Shown piece after piece: positions 1 to 7,587 of a DNA stretch of 64,000 bases (positions are counted from its first letter, which is position 1; the number at the start of each line of letters is the position of its first letter). The notes under the pieces are model-generated. The model did not search any database and had not been told where the DNA came from. It saw only the letters and a program-made list of their open reading frames with translations. The DNA comes from an uncultured Tenacibaculum sp. (GTDB lineage Bacteria; Bacteroidota; Bacteroidia; Flavobacteriales; Flavobacteriaceae): assembly GCF_947495995.1 (NCBI RefSeq), contig NZ_CANMAX010000001.1, positions 372,001 through 436,000 of the forward strand, given 5' to 3'. Made by a program: the position numbers and the translations under genes.

Positions 1-1
1 A

Positions 2-445
2 AGAGCTGCACTTACAAACGAAGTCCCTAATGGAAAACCGATGCGTTTACCAGCTGGGATTTTAGGCCCTAAAGTTTTATTAATAAACGAACTTGCAGGT
101 TCTGGTGGAGATTATTTCCCTTGGGTATTTAGACAACAAAAAGCTGGATTATTGATTGGCGCTACAACATGGGGAGGTTTAGTAAAATCATCTACACATT
201 ATCGCTTAATTGATGGTGGTTCACTTACAGCTCCTGATAATGCTGTTTTCGATCCTGTGAAAAACGAATGGATTGCAGAAAACACAGGTGTGGAACCAGA
301 TATTTTTGTTCGTCAAGATGCTTTATCGCTTTCTCAAGGTAAAGATCCGCAATTAGAGCGTGCCGTAAAAGAAGCGCTAAAACAATTAAAAGGAAATTTA
401 AAAATTACAGTACCTAAATTTCCAACACCTACAAAATCGAACTAA
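2..445 (+). CDS. Tricorn-like protease / S41 peptidase, C-terminal fragment (5' end outside window)
   Basis: The reading frame is open from the left edge (codons begin at base 2), so the in-frame ATG at 41 is internal and only the last ~147 residues are present. What is seen is the end of an S41/tricorn catalytic domain: an NELAGSGGDYFP segment carrying the expected nucleophilic serine (AGSGGD), then G-TWGG, and a tail reading NTGVEPDI. In this family the C-terminal catalytic domain follows beta-propeller and PDZ domains and degrades peptides; in Bacteroidota such proteins are usually exported. A strong hairpin follows the stop. Substrate cannot be inferred from the fragment. Confidence 0.85.
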   Translation, partial: RAALTNEVPNGKPMRLPAGILGPKVLLINELAGSGGDYFPWVFRQQKAGLLIGATTWGGLVKSSTHYRLIDGGSLTAPDNAVFDPVKNEWIAENTGVEPDIFVRQDALSLSQGKDPQLERAVKEALKQLKGNLKITVPKFPTPTKSN

Positions 446-461
446 TAAATAGATTTTAAAT

Positions 462-495
462 AAAAAGACCAGAGATTATATCTTCTGGTCTTTTT
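462..495. terminator. Bidirectional rho-independent terminator
   Basis: A 12-base arm AAAAAGACCAGA and its exact complement TCTGGTCTTTTT enclose a 10-base loop. It has an A-tract on one side and a T-tract on the other, so it can end both the protease gene (plus) and rsmG (minus), which converge here. Confidence 0.9.
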
Positions 496-497
496 AT

Positions 498-1127
498 TTA
501 TCCTTTGAATTTTATTGGTAAATGCACTACTTTTTTGGTTTCGAAGAAATCTTCTTCAAAAAAATCTGGCAAATCGTAAATTGTAGCTTTCGGGAACTTC
601 GCTAACTCTTCAGTTAAATCTCCTCCTTTTAAATACAAAATTCCGTTTTTTAATTCGTGGTTTTGTTTCTTTTGAACTTTATTCTTTACCCATCTATGAA
701 AAGTTTCCATTTGAGCAACTGCTCTACTTACTATAAAGTCATAAATTTCATCAACCTCTTCTACTCTTCCGTGTGTCGTTTTTACATTTTCTAATCCTAA
801 ACCTTCTACAACTTCATTTACAACTTTAATCTTTTTTCCGATAGAATCTACTAAATGAAATTTCGTTTCAGGAAATAAAATAGCTAAAGGTACACCAGGG
901 AAACCTCCTCCTGTTCCTACATCCATTACACTAGTTCCTGGCTGAAATTCCATCACTTTTGCTATACCTAAAGAATGTAGTACATGACGTAGATACAGTT
1001 CATCAATATCTTTTCTAGAAACAACATTAATTTTTAGGTTCCAATCTTCATATAATTCCTGTAAAAGTGTAAATTGGCGTAACTGATTTTCAGTTAAATC
1101 AGGAAAGTATTTTAAAATGATATCCAT
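498..1127 (-). CDS. rsmG: 16S rRNA (guanine-N7) methyltransferase RsmG
   Basis: RsmG (GidB) uses S-adenosylmethionine to methylate N7 of a guanine in the 530 loop of 16S rRNA. The 209-residue protein begins MDIILKYF and carries the family blocks NLKINVVSRKDIDELYLRHVLHS and the SAM-binding glycine loop DVGTGGGFPG, followed by FHLVDSIGKK and VSRAVAQ. A longer frame opens at 1193, but its first 22 residues look random and lie across a good minus-strand -7 box at 1146-1153, so the ATG at 1127 is chosen. Length matches the family. It is monocistronic, converging on the protease gene and divergent from the desaturase. Confidence 0.95.
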   Translation of the reverse strand: MDIILKYFPDLTENQLRQFTLLQELYEDWNLKINVVSRKDIDELYLRHVLHSLGIAKVMEFQPGTSVMDVGTGGGFPGVPLAILFPETKFHLVDSIGKKIKVVNEVVEGLGLENVKTTHGRVEEVDEIYDFIVSRAVAQMETFHRWVKNKVQKKQNHELKNGILYLKGGDLTEELAKFPKATIYDLPDFFEEDFFETKKVVHLPIKFKG

Positions 1128-1145
1128 GCTATTATATTTGCGAGA

Positions 1146-1153
1146 CAAAAGTA
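1146..1153 (-). promoter_or_regulatory. -7 promoter box for rsmG
   Basis: The minus strand reads TACTTTTG, an exact TAnnTTTG Bacteroidota -7 element, 19 bases upstream of the chosen ATG at 1127. No clear -33 TTG was found at the usual spacing. Confidence 0.6.
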
Positions 1154-1269
1154 ATAACAATTGTTGTATATAGTTAAGATTTTTACAAATCAATAATTAT
1201 CGTTAAAAACTTTCGTTATCAGAAAAACATGAACGAAAAACACTTATTTTTACCCCATTAAATTACGAC

Positions 1270-2361
1270 ATGAATTCGATTAAATTTTCAAGAATAGATA
1301 AAGCAAAGTTCTTTCGAACTTTAAATAAAAGAGTTAACGACTACTTTAAAGAAAATGACATAAAAAGAACAGGGAACTGGAAATTGTATATAAAAGCAAT
1401 TATCATGTTTACACTTTTCTTAGCTCCGTTTGCAATAATCCTTACAGTAGATATGCCTAACTGGCTTAGATTTTTATTAACTATCGTTATAGGAATTGGT
1501 ATGGCTGGTGTTGGTATGAATGTTATGCACGATAGTAATCATGAATCTTTCTCAAGTAAAAAATGGGTGAATAACCTAATGGGAAGTAGTATGTATATTT
1601 TAGCTGGAAATGTGTATAACTGGAAAGTACAACATAACGTTCTACACCATACATATACGAATATTCAAGATCATGATGAAGATATGGATGCTGGTAGAAT
1701 TATTCGTTTTTCTAAGCACACACAATGGAGACCTTTCCATAGATTTCAGAAGTATTATTCTCCAGTATTATATGGTTTATTAACTATAAACTGGGCAATT
1801 ACTACAGATTTCAAGCAAATGCACAGTTACTTGAAAAGAAAATTATCTTATGGGAAATTCCCTAATCCAAAAGTGGAGTGGACTAAATTAATTGTTACTA
1901 AAATTATTTATTATGTAATGTGGTTAGTTCTTCCATTATTAGTTTTAGACATTGCATGGTGGAAAGTTTTAATTGGTTTCTTTGTGATGCATTATACAGC
2001 AGGAATCATTTTAAGTTTTGTTTTCCAATTAGCACACATTGTACCTTCTACAGATACTCCTTTACCAGATAAAAATGGTAACATGAAAAATACTTGGGCA
2101 ATTCATCAGTTATATACTACAGCAAATTTCGCTCCTAAAAACTGGTTTATTAACTTCTACACAGGTGGTTTAAATCATCAAGTAGAACACCATATTTTCC
2201 CTCATATTTCGCATATACATTACAGTAAAATAGCGAAAATAGTAAAAGAGACTGCTAAGGAATTTAATTTACCTTATCACGAATATAAAACAACACGAAA
2301 GGCAATTTTAGAACACTTAAGACATATTGCCGAACTAGGAAAAAAACCGCAACTAGCATAA
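1270..2361 (+). CDS. Membrane fatty-acid (acyl-CoA/front-end type) desaturase
   Basis: A di-iron integral membrane desaturase that introduces a double bond into acyl chains. Three histidine boxes are visible: HDSNH at residues 87-91, HNVLHH at 122-127 and HQVEHH at 303-308. The glutamine-containing third box is typical of front-end (delta-6-like, linoleoyl-CoA) desaturases. Hydrophobic segments lie around 43-60, 66-84, 103-115, 215-235 and 236-255. There is no fused cytochrome b5 domain, so electrons must come from a separate carrier. Length (363) fits the bacterial family. It is 12 bases upstream of the aminotransferase gene and may be co-transcribed. Regiospecificity cannot be read from sequence. 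Confidence 0.92.
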   Translation: MNSIKFSRIDKAKFFRTLNKRVNDYFKENDIKRTGNWKLYIKAIIMFTLFLAPFAIILTVDMPNWLRFLLTIVIGIGMAGVGMNVMHDSNHESFSSKKWVNNLMGSSMYILAGNVYNWKVQHNVLHHTYTNIQDHDEDMDAGRIIRFSKHTQWRPFHRFQKYYSPVLYGLLTINWAITTDFKQMHSYLKRKLSYGKFPNPKVEWTKLIVTKIIYYVMWLVLPLLVLDIAWWKVLIGFFVMHYTAGIILSFVFQLAHIVPSTDTPLPDKNGNMKNTWAIHQLYTTANFAPKNWFINFYTGGLNHQVEHHIFPHISHIHYSKIAKIVKETAKEFNLPYHEYKTTRKAILEHLRHIAELGKKPQLA

Positions 2362-2373
2362 TCAACTAAAACA

Positions 2374-3561
2374 ATGTCAGAAGCATTATCGAACAGAATT
2401 AACAGTTTACCTGTATCGCAAACATTAGCCATGGCTGCTAAAGCCAGAGAATTAAAAGGTCAAGGAAAAGATATTATCAGCTTAAGTTTAGGAGAGCCTG
2501 ATTTTAACACACCTGACTTTATTAAAGAAGCTGCAATTGAAGCAGTAAATGAGAATTATAATTCATACACTCCAGTAGATGGATATGGTGAATTAAAAGA
2601 AGCTATTTGCAAAAAATTCAAGCGCGATAATGATTTAGATTATGCTCCAAATCAAATCGTAGTTTCTACAGGGGCAAAACAATCTATTGCTAACGTAATG
2701 CAAGTATTGTTAAATCCTGGAGATGAAGTTTTATTACCTTGTCCGTACTGGGTAAGTTACTCTGCAATTGCAACATTATGTGAAGCCGTTTCTGTTGAGA
2801 TTCCTTCAACTATTGAAACAAACTTTAAAATTACTCCAGAGCAATTAGAAGCTGCAATTACACCAAAAACGAAATTAATTTTATTCAACTCACCAAACAA
2901 TCCAAGTGGCACAATCTATACTAAGGAAGAGTATTTAGCTTTGGCTAAAGTATTAGAAAAGTATCCAGAGATTTTCGTGATGTCTGATGAAATTTACGAA
3001 CATATTAACTACGGAACAAAACCTTTCAGTTTTGCTGCAATTGAAAGTATGTACGACAGAACAATTACTGTAAACGGATTAGCAAAAGCTTTTGCTATGA
3101 CAGGTTGGAGAATTGGTTACATCGGAGCACCTGCTTGGATCGCTAAAGCTTGTACGAAAATGCAAGGTCAGATTACTTCTGGAACGAATTGTATTGCACA
3201 AAGAGCTGCGATTACTGCTGTTTCTGCTGATCCTAGCGCTGTTCAATACATGGTAGATGAATTTAAATCGAGAAGAGATATTGTTCTTGGTTTATTAGAA
3301 AAAATCGAAGGTTTTAAATTAAACGTTCCTGAAGGAGCTTTCTATATCTTCCCAGATATTTCTGCTTTCTTCGGAAAAACAATACAAGGTAAAGAGATTA
3401 ACAATGCTTCAGATTTCTCTATGTTATTATTAGAAGAAGCAAATGTAGCTACAGTAACTGGTGATGCTTTTGGTGCACCAAACTGTATTCGTATGTCTTA
3501 TGCTGCTTCAGAATTACAATTACGTGAAGCTGTTAAGCGTATTAAAGAAGTATTGAGCTAG
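2374..3561 (+). CDS. Class I aspartate/aromatic-type aminotransferase (PLP)
   Basis: A fold-type I PLP aminotransferase of the AspC/AspB subgroup, 395 residues. Visible residues: substrate loop LSLGEPDFNTP (38-48), the FNSPNNPSGT motif (171-180) with the PLP-contacting asparagine, D205 and Y208 in MSDEIYEH, the Schiff-base lysine K238 in NGLAKAFAMTGWRIGY, R246 for phosphate binding, and an arginine in CIRMSYA near the end for the substrate carboxylate. Members transfer amino groups between aspartate (or related amino acids) and 2-oxoglutarate in the cytoplasm. It follows the desaturase by 12 bases and is closed by a terminator at 3598. Confidence 0.93.
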   Translation: MSEALSNRINSLPVSQTLAMAAKARELKGQGKDIISLSLGEPDFNTPDFIKEAAIEAVNENYNSYTPVDGYGELKEAICKKFKRDNDLDYAPNQIVVSTGAKQSIANVMQVLLNPGDEVLLPCPYWVSYSAIATLCEAVSVEIPSTIETNFKITPEQLEAAITPKTKLILFNSPNNPSGTIYTKEEYLALAKVLEKYPEIFVMSDEIYEHINYGTKPFSFAAIESMYDRTITVNGLAKAFAMTGWRIGYIGAPAWIAKACTKMQGQITSGTNCIAQRAAITAVSADPSAVQYMVDEFKSRRDIVLGLLEKIEGFKLNVPEGAFYIFPDISAFFGKTIQGKEINNASDFSMLLLEEANVATVTGDAFGAPNCIRMSYAASELQLREAVKRIKEVLS

Positions 3562-3597
3562 TTTTAATTATAAAAAAACTTAATAACAATAAAAAAG

Positions 3598-3628
3598 AAA
3601 CCTGATTTATCATTTATCAGGTTTTTTT
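3598..3628 (+). terminator. Rho-independent terminator
   Basis: AAACCTGAT and ATCAGGTTT form a stem with a short AT loop, followed by a run of T. It ends the desaturase-aminotransferase unit. Confidence 0.85.
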
Positions 3629-3651
3629 GTTTTTAAAAAGCTATAAAAAGA

Positions 3652-4296
3652 ATGAATAAACTGACATGTAAGTTAAAAAATGTAGACAATTTAGATATTC
3701 AAAGTTTACAACGAAGAATCGAAAACGGACATCGTTTTATTATTTATCAATACAGCATATCTTTAATTGTTGGTAATATTTTTACTGCATCACCTGCATA
3801 TTTACTTAAAAAAGAAGATCAAAAAAAGCACACACTTAAATACAACTTATTATCCTTTATTTTTGGTTGGTGGTCTTTAGATGGAGTTACAAATACTTTA
3901 AAAAGTTTAAAAACGAACTCCAAAGGTGGTCTTGATGTGACTGAAGACATAATGCTTAATCTAGACAACATCTCTTTAAAAGCCAGAAAAGTAAAAATAG
4001 AAGAATTATACACAATATTTAAACAGCCTTCGAAAGCTATTTTAAAAGATTTTACCAAATCGATTAACAATGTTATTGGCTTAAATACTGATCAAAATAT
4101 TTTTTTAGGACAATATTTAAATACTGAAGGTTCTAGTTACTTTATTACATTCGAAAATATTTCAGAAACTTCTCAAGAAGATTTAATGAAAGAACTCAGA
4201 AAAATATTTTACGATCATGTTCATATTGATATTTCAGAAATTAATGATCAAGATGAAGTAACTAATAAACTTATTGAACAAGGAATAAAATTGTAA
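3652..4296 (+). CDS. Hypothetical protein, flavobacterial type
   Basis: A 214-residue protein that I do not recognise. The N-terminal third has a hydrophobic stretch (about residues 29-52, and a second around 66-78 containing FIFGWW), compatible with a membrane-associated N-terminus. The remainder is polar and acidic, with no cysteine pairs or obvious catalytic motif. It starts 24 bases after the preceding terminator hairpin and ends just before a second hairpin shared with the convergent protease gene, so it is probably its own transcription unit. Confidence 0.7.
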   Translation: MNKLTCKLKNVDNLDIQSLQRRIENGHRFIIYQYSISLIVGNIFTASPAYLLKKEDQKKHTLKYNLLSFIFGWWSLDGVTNTLKSLKTNSKGGLDVTEDIMLNLDNISLKARKVKIEELYTIFKQPSKAILKDFTKSINNVIGLNTDQNIFLGQYLNTEGSSYFITFENISETSQEDLMKELRKIFYDHVHIDISEINDQDEVTNKLIEQGIKL

Positions 4297-4338
4297 ATCT
4301 TAATTTACCTACGAAATTCCGAAATAAATTCAATAGTA

Positions 4339-4818
4339 TTAAAAAGGCAACGATAAATTTCGTTGCTTTTTCTTTTTAATCTTTCTTAAGTACAATACTT
4401 TCTTATCATAATCGATAAGAGCTTTTCCTTTCTCTAAAACATCTGCGCCAATTATTCCATGTACTTCTTTAGCATTATGCATCGTTAATGCAGCATTTAC
4501 ATGTTTTAAATCAAAAAGAACTAAATCACAATTTTTCAATTTCCAATTTCCTATTCTTAATCTATTATCAACAGATTTATAAGTTTCCATATCAGTTGCT
4601 CCAGCGCCAGCTGCTTTAACTTCGCTAACTTCAGAAACCAATTTGAATTGATCAACTAAATTTAATCCAACACAAGAATTTGAAGCTCCAGTATCTAAAA
4701 TAAAAACACCTTTTACACCGTTGATTTCAGCTTTCAATTCAAGGTGATTTGTTTTCATTTTTTTCAACTTTATTCGAACGTATTTCTTTTTACGTAATAC
4801 TTTTTTCAAACTTGCCAT
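4339..4818 (-). CDS. Retropepsin-like aspartyl protease domain protein
   Basis: A 159-residue protein with a single retropepsin-like domain. The catalytic motif DTGAS sits in VFILDTGASNS (about residues 40-50), and the second conserved element IIGADVLEKGKALIDY near residue 125 matches the family's hydrophobic-glycine flap-end motif. A very basic N-terminus (first 21 residues) precedes the domain. One active-site motif per chain implies a homodimer. Substrate is unknown; bacterial members are usually annotated as clan AA proteases. It is divergent from tatD, with overlapping -7 boxes in between. The last codons form half of a terminator hairpin. Confidence 0.82.
   Translation of the reverse strand: MASLKKVLRKKKYVRIKLKKMKTNHLELKAEINGVKGVFILDTGASNSCVGLNLVDQFKLVSEVSEVKAAGAGATDMETYKSVDNRLRIGNWKLKNCDLVLFDLKHVNAALTMHNAKEVHGIIGADVLEKGKALIDYDKKVLYLRKIKKKKQRNLSLPF
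4341..4372. terminator. Bidirectional terminator overlapping the 3' end of the protease gene
   Basis: AAAAAGGCAACG and CGTTGCTTTTTC form a stem with an 8-base loop and T-tracts on both sides. The minus-strand stop codon is at 4339-4341, so nearly the whole hairpin encodes the protease's last residues (QRNLSLPF) while also ending the convergent gene at 3652-4296. Confidence 0.75.
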
Positions 4819-4824
4819 TTCTTG

Positions 4825-4832
4825 TACTTTTG
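4825..4832 (+). promoter_or_regulatory. -7 promoter box for tatD
   Basis: TACTTTTG is an exact TAnnTTTG match, ending 27 bases before the tatD ATG at 4860. It faces the minus-strand box at 4839-4846, with only six bases between them. Confidence 0.6.
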
Positions 4833-4838
4833 TCGCTG

Positions 4839-4846
4839 CAAAGATA
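4839..4846 (-). promoter_or_regulatory. -7 promoter box for the retropepsin-like gene
   Basis: The minus strand reads TATCTTTG, an exact match, 20 bases upstream of the ATG at 4818. The two divergent genes therefore have interlocked promoters. Confidence 0.6.
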
Positions 4847-4859
4847 CAGTTAAAATCAC

Positions 4860-5624
4860 ATGATTACAGATACACATACTCACTTATATTCAGAGCAATT
4901 TAATGACGATAGAGATGAAATGATGACTAGAGCAAAAGATGCTGGTGTTTCTCGTTTTTTTATTCCTGCTATTGATAGTTCACACACGGAAAACATGTTT
5001 GAATTGGAAAAGAATTATCCAAATGATGTTTTTTTAATGATGGGACTTCATCCAACTTCTGTAAAGGAAAACTATAAAGAGGAATTAGCTCACGTAAGAG
5101 AATGGATTGACAAACGTGATTTTTATGGTATTGGAGAAATAGGAATTGACTTGTATTGGGACAAAACCTTTTTAACTCAACAGCAAGAAGCTTTTAAAAC
5201 TCAAATACAATGGGCAAAAGAAAAACAACTTCCCATTGTAATTCACTGTAGAGAAGCTTTTGATGAAATTTTTGAAATTTTAGAAGAAGAAAAAGGAGAT
5301 GATCTACATGGAATTTTCCATTGTTTTACGGGAACTTTTGAGCAAGCACAACAAGCAATTTCATACAACATGAAATTAGGAATTGGTGGTGTAGCAACTT
5401 TTAAAAATGGAAAAATTGACAAGTTCTTAAATGAAATAGATATTGAACATATTGTTTTAGAAACCGATTCACCTTACTTAGCTCCTACTCCGTATAGAGG
5501 AAAGAGAAATGAAAGCAGTTATATCACTCAAGTTGTAGGTAAATTGGTGGATATTTACGGGAAATCGTATCAAGAAATTTCTGAAATCACTACAGAAAAC
5601 TCAAAACAGGTTTTCAAAATATAG
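4860..5624 (+). CDS. tatD: TatD family metal-dependent deoxyribonuclease
   Basis: TatD proteins are TIM-barrel amidohydrolase-superfamily nucleases (3'-5' exonuclease on DNA/RNA). The metal ligands are all visible: H6 and H8 in TDTHTHL, E93 in GEIGID, H129 in VIHCRE, H154 in FHCFTG and D203 in ETDSPYLAP. Length 254 is normal. It is the first gene of a tight unit with a NUDIX hydrolase (1-base gap) and an O6-alkylguanine methyltransferase (7-base gap), suggesting nucleic-acid quality control. Confidence 0.95.
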   Translation: MITDTHTHLYSEQFNDDRDEMMTRAKDAGVSRFFIPAIDSSHTENMFELEKNYPNDVFLMMGLHPTSVKENYKEELAHVREWIDKRDFYGIGEIGIDLYWDKTFLTQQQEAFKTQIQWAKEKQLPIVIHCREAFDEIFEILEEEKGDDLHGIFHCFTGTFEQAQQAISYNMKLGIGGVATFKNGKIDKFLNEIDIEHIVLETDSPYLAPTPYRGKRNESSYITQVVGKLVDIYGKSYQEISEITTENSKQVFKI

Positions 5625-5625
5625 T

Positions 5626-6024
5626 ATGAAGGAAATTGACAAAATTGCGTGGATAGAAACTAAGAATGGTAAAATTCTTAGTACTCGATCTAAAGGAAAA
5701 GAAAAGTTTTATATACCTGGAGGAAAAAGAGAAGATAACGAATCTGACGAAGAAACGCTTATTCGTGAAATAAAAGAAGAATTAAGCGTTGTAATAATAA
5801 AAGACACCATAGAATATCTTGGAGCTTTTAAAGCGCAATCAGACGGTGCTAAAGAAGGAGTTTTAGTTAAAATGACTTGCTATAAAGCAAAATTTGAAGG
5901 AACTTTACTAGCAGATAATGAAATTGAAGAAATACAATGGTTAGATTCTTCTCATACCGACATTATCTCTGAAGTTGACAAAAAAATATTTTCTTTCTTA
6001 AAAGAGAAAGGAGAGATTAAATAA
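5626..6024 (+). CDS. NUDIX hydrolase
   Basis: A 132-residue single-domain NUDIX pyrophosphohydrolase. The Nudix box runs from G33 through E39 to REIKEE (47-52), matching GX5EX7REUXEE; the usual following glycine is replaced (LSV). Such enzymes cleave nucleoside diphosphates linked to another group. The substrate is not predictable, but position between tatD and ogt suggests nucleotide-pool cleaning. It starts one base after the tatD stop. Confidence 0.88.
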   Translation: MKEIDKIAWIETKNGKILSTRSKGKEKFYIPGGKREDNESDEETLIREIKEELSVVIIKDTIEYLGAFKAQSDGAKEGVLVKMTCYKAKFEGTLLADNEIEEIQWLDSSHTDIISEVDKKIFSFLKEKGEIK

Positions 6025-6031
6025 CTAAAAA

Positions 6032-6514
6032 GTGAACATAGAAACAGCATATTATTCCTCTCCTATTGGAACTCTAGAAATAACTGGAGATGAAAAATCA
6101 ATTCACTCTATTTATTTTATAGAAGAAGAATATTCTGCTACGAAAAACATTTCGTCAAAAGAAATTAAAAACTGTGTTCTACAACTAGAGGAATATTTCT
6201 CTGGAAATCGTAAAGAATTTGAATTGACCTTAGCTCCTAAAGGAACCAAATTTCAAGGAAAAGTTTGGAACGAACTTTTAAAAGTACCTTTTGGAAAAAC
6301 AAGAAGTTACTTAGAGCAGTCTAAAAAACTTGGAGATATTAAAGCAATACGCGCTGTAGCTTCCGCAAATGGAAAAAATCCAATTTCTGTGATTATTCCA
6401 TGTCACAGAATTATTGGTTCTGACGGATCATTAACTGGATATGCTGGTGGAGTTTGGCGTAAAAAATGGCTACTTGAACACGAAAGTGGAACGAAACAAC
6501 AAAGTTTGTTTTAA
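6032..6514 (+). CDS. ogt: Methylated-DNA-[protein]-cysteine S-methyltransferase
   Basis: A suicide repair protein that transfers alkyl groups from O6 of guanine to its own cysteine. The active-site motif IIPCHRII places the acceptor at C124; the preceding GKTRSY and following GYAGGVWRKKWLLEHE match the DNA-binding family core. It begins with GTG at 6032, seven bases after the NUDIX stop; no in-frame ATG lies nearby. Length 160 is typical of Ogt without an Ada domain. It converges on tadA with 12 bases between the stops. Confidence 0.95.
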   Translation: MNIETAYYSSPIGTLEITGDEKSIHSIYFIEEEYSATKNISSKEIKNCVLQLEEYFSGNRKEFELTLAPKGTKFQGKVWNELLKVPFGKTRSYLEQSKKLGDIKAIRAVASANGKNPISVIIPCHRIIGSDGSLTGYAGGVWRKKWLLEHESGTKQQSLF

Positions 6515-6526
6515 TAGAGTTCTGAA

Positions 6527-6973
6527 CTAATTCAAATTTCTTTTTTCAATAAAAAAACGCTTCATCAAATTACCACACTCTTCTTCTAAAACTCCAGATA
6601 CTACTTTAGTTTTCGGATGTAGTTTAGTCCCTAAAACCGTGAAACCTGATTTAGGCTCACTTGCTCCGTAAACAATTTTTCCTATTTGAGTCCAGTAACT
6701 AGCACCCGCACACATTTGACAAGGCTCAACAGTTACATACAAAATACAATCTCTTAGATATTTCCCTCCAAGGAAATCAGAAGCAGATGTGAACGCTTGC
6801 ATTTCGGCATGTGCGGTTACATCATTCAAACGCTCAGTTAAATTATGAGCTCTAGCTATAATTTGGTTTTTAAATACGATAACAGCCCCAACTGGCACTT
6901 CTCCTTTATCATAAGCTTGCTCTGCTTCTTGCAGTGCTTTCCTCATAAAATAAGTATCATCAAATACATTCAT
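6527..6973 (-). CDS. tadA: tRNA(adenine-34) deaminase
   Basis: TadA converts the wobble adenosine of tRNA-Arg(ACG) to inosine. The zinc site and catalytic glutamate are visible: H55 and E57 in TAHAEMQAF, and C85/C88 in VEPCQMCAGA. The N-terminal FMRKALQEAEQAYDKGEVPVGAVIV is characteristic. Length 148 is normal. Its ATG overlaps the stop of the upstream MOSC gene by four bases, so the pair is translationally coupled. Confidence 0.93.
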   Translation of the reverse strand: MNVFDDTYFMRKALQEAEQAYDKGEVPVGAVIVFKNQIIARAHNLTERLNDVTAHAEMQAFTSASDFLGGKYLRDCILYVTVEPCQMCAGASYWTQIGKIVYGASEPKSGFTVLGTKLHPKTKVVSGVLEEECGNLMKRFFIEKRNLN

Positions 6974-7527
6974 CCTAACTTCTTCTTTCTTTTCATCGTA
7001 TACACTTCTGCTATAGTCGGATTCTCGGGTTTTGATACTACTTTTTCAAAAACATCACCTGTTTTTACAAATCCGGTTTGCAATACTTTAAAATACACAC
7101 CACTCATTGTTGTATTCCAAAATTCTTTTACTACAGACATGTCATTAAAACGAACACCTAACTTCATACAAGGTTGTCTTGGCTTAGTTACCTCTAAAAG
7201 TGTTTCTCCAACTTTATATGTATCGCCTACATGAATTTCTGATTCTTCTAGATCGCTTAACGTAAGATTTTCACCAAACATTCCTAATTCCCAATCTAAA
7301 TCTGGATACATTTTTTTAAAATAATCGTAATGTTTTTCTGAAAAAGCATAAACAGCTTGATCTATACCTCCATGCTTTTCTCGATTGCAAATTGCATCTC
7401 CTTTAACATCTTCAACATCTAAAAAAATAGGTTCTTTAACTGGATATTTAAAAATTCCTGTAGTTACTTTTTTACCTTTCCAATCTATTTCTTTACGCTG
7501 TCCAATGTTTGTAGCCAGAATCTTCAT
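6970..7527 (-). CDS. MOSC domain protein (YiiM-like)
   Basis: A 185-residue MOSC (molybdenum cofactor sulfurase C-terminal) domain protein. Family landmarks: REKHGGIDQAVYAF, GMFGENLT (82-89), the VGD turn at 100-102 and the conserved cysteine C120 in KPRQPC. Members bind molybdenum cofactor-like ligands or reduce N-hydroxylated compounds (YiiM/YcbX). The exact role here is unknown. It is the promoter-proximal gene of a two-gene unit with tadA; a -7 box lies at 7543-7550. Confidence 0.88.
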   Translation of the reverse strand: MKILATNIGQRKEIDWKGKKVTTGIFKYPVKEPIFLDVEDVKGDAICNREKHGGIDQAVYAFSEKHYDYFKKMYPDLDWELGMFGENLTLSDLEESEIHVGDTYKVGETLLEVTKPRQPCMKLGVRFNDMSVVKEFWNTTMSGVYFKVLQTGFVKTGDVFEKVVSKPENPTIAEVYTMKRKKKLG

Positions 7528-7542
7528 ATAAGTGCTTTTTTA

Positions 7543-7550
7543 CAAAGTTA
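7543..7550 (-). promoter_or_regulatory. -7 promoter box for MOSC-tadA
   Basis: The minus strand reads TAACTTTG, an exact TAnnTTTG match, 15 bases upstream of the MOSC ATG. Confidence 0.55.
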
Positions 7551-7587
7551 GCTAAATAAAATAGTTATTTTTACCAAAATTTTAGGT

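Noticed and set aside
1128..1193. N-terminal extension of RsmG by 22 residues.
   Set aside because: Spans the -7 promoter box at 1146-1153 and is not part of the RsmG fold; ATG 1127 is preferred.
6845..7234. 129-codon plus-strand frame opposite tadA and the MOSC gene.
   Set aside because: Antisense to two well-supported genes, with no recognisable protein features.
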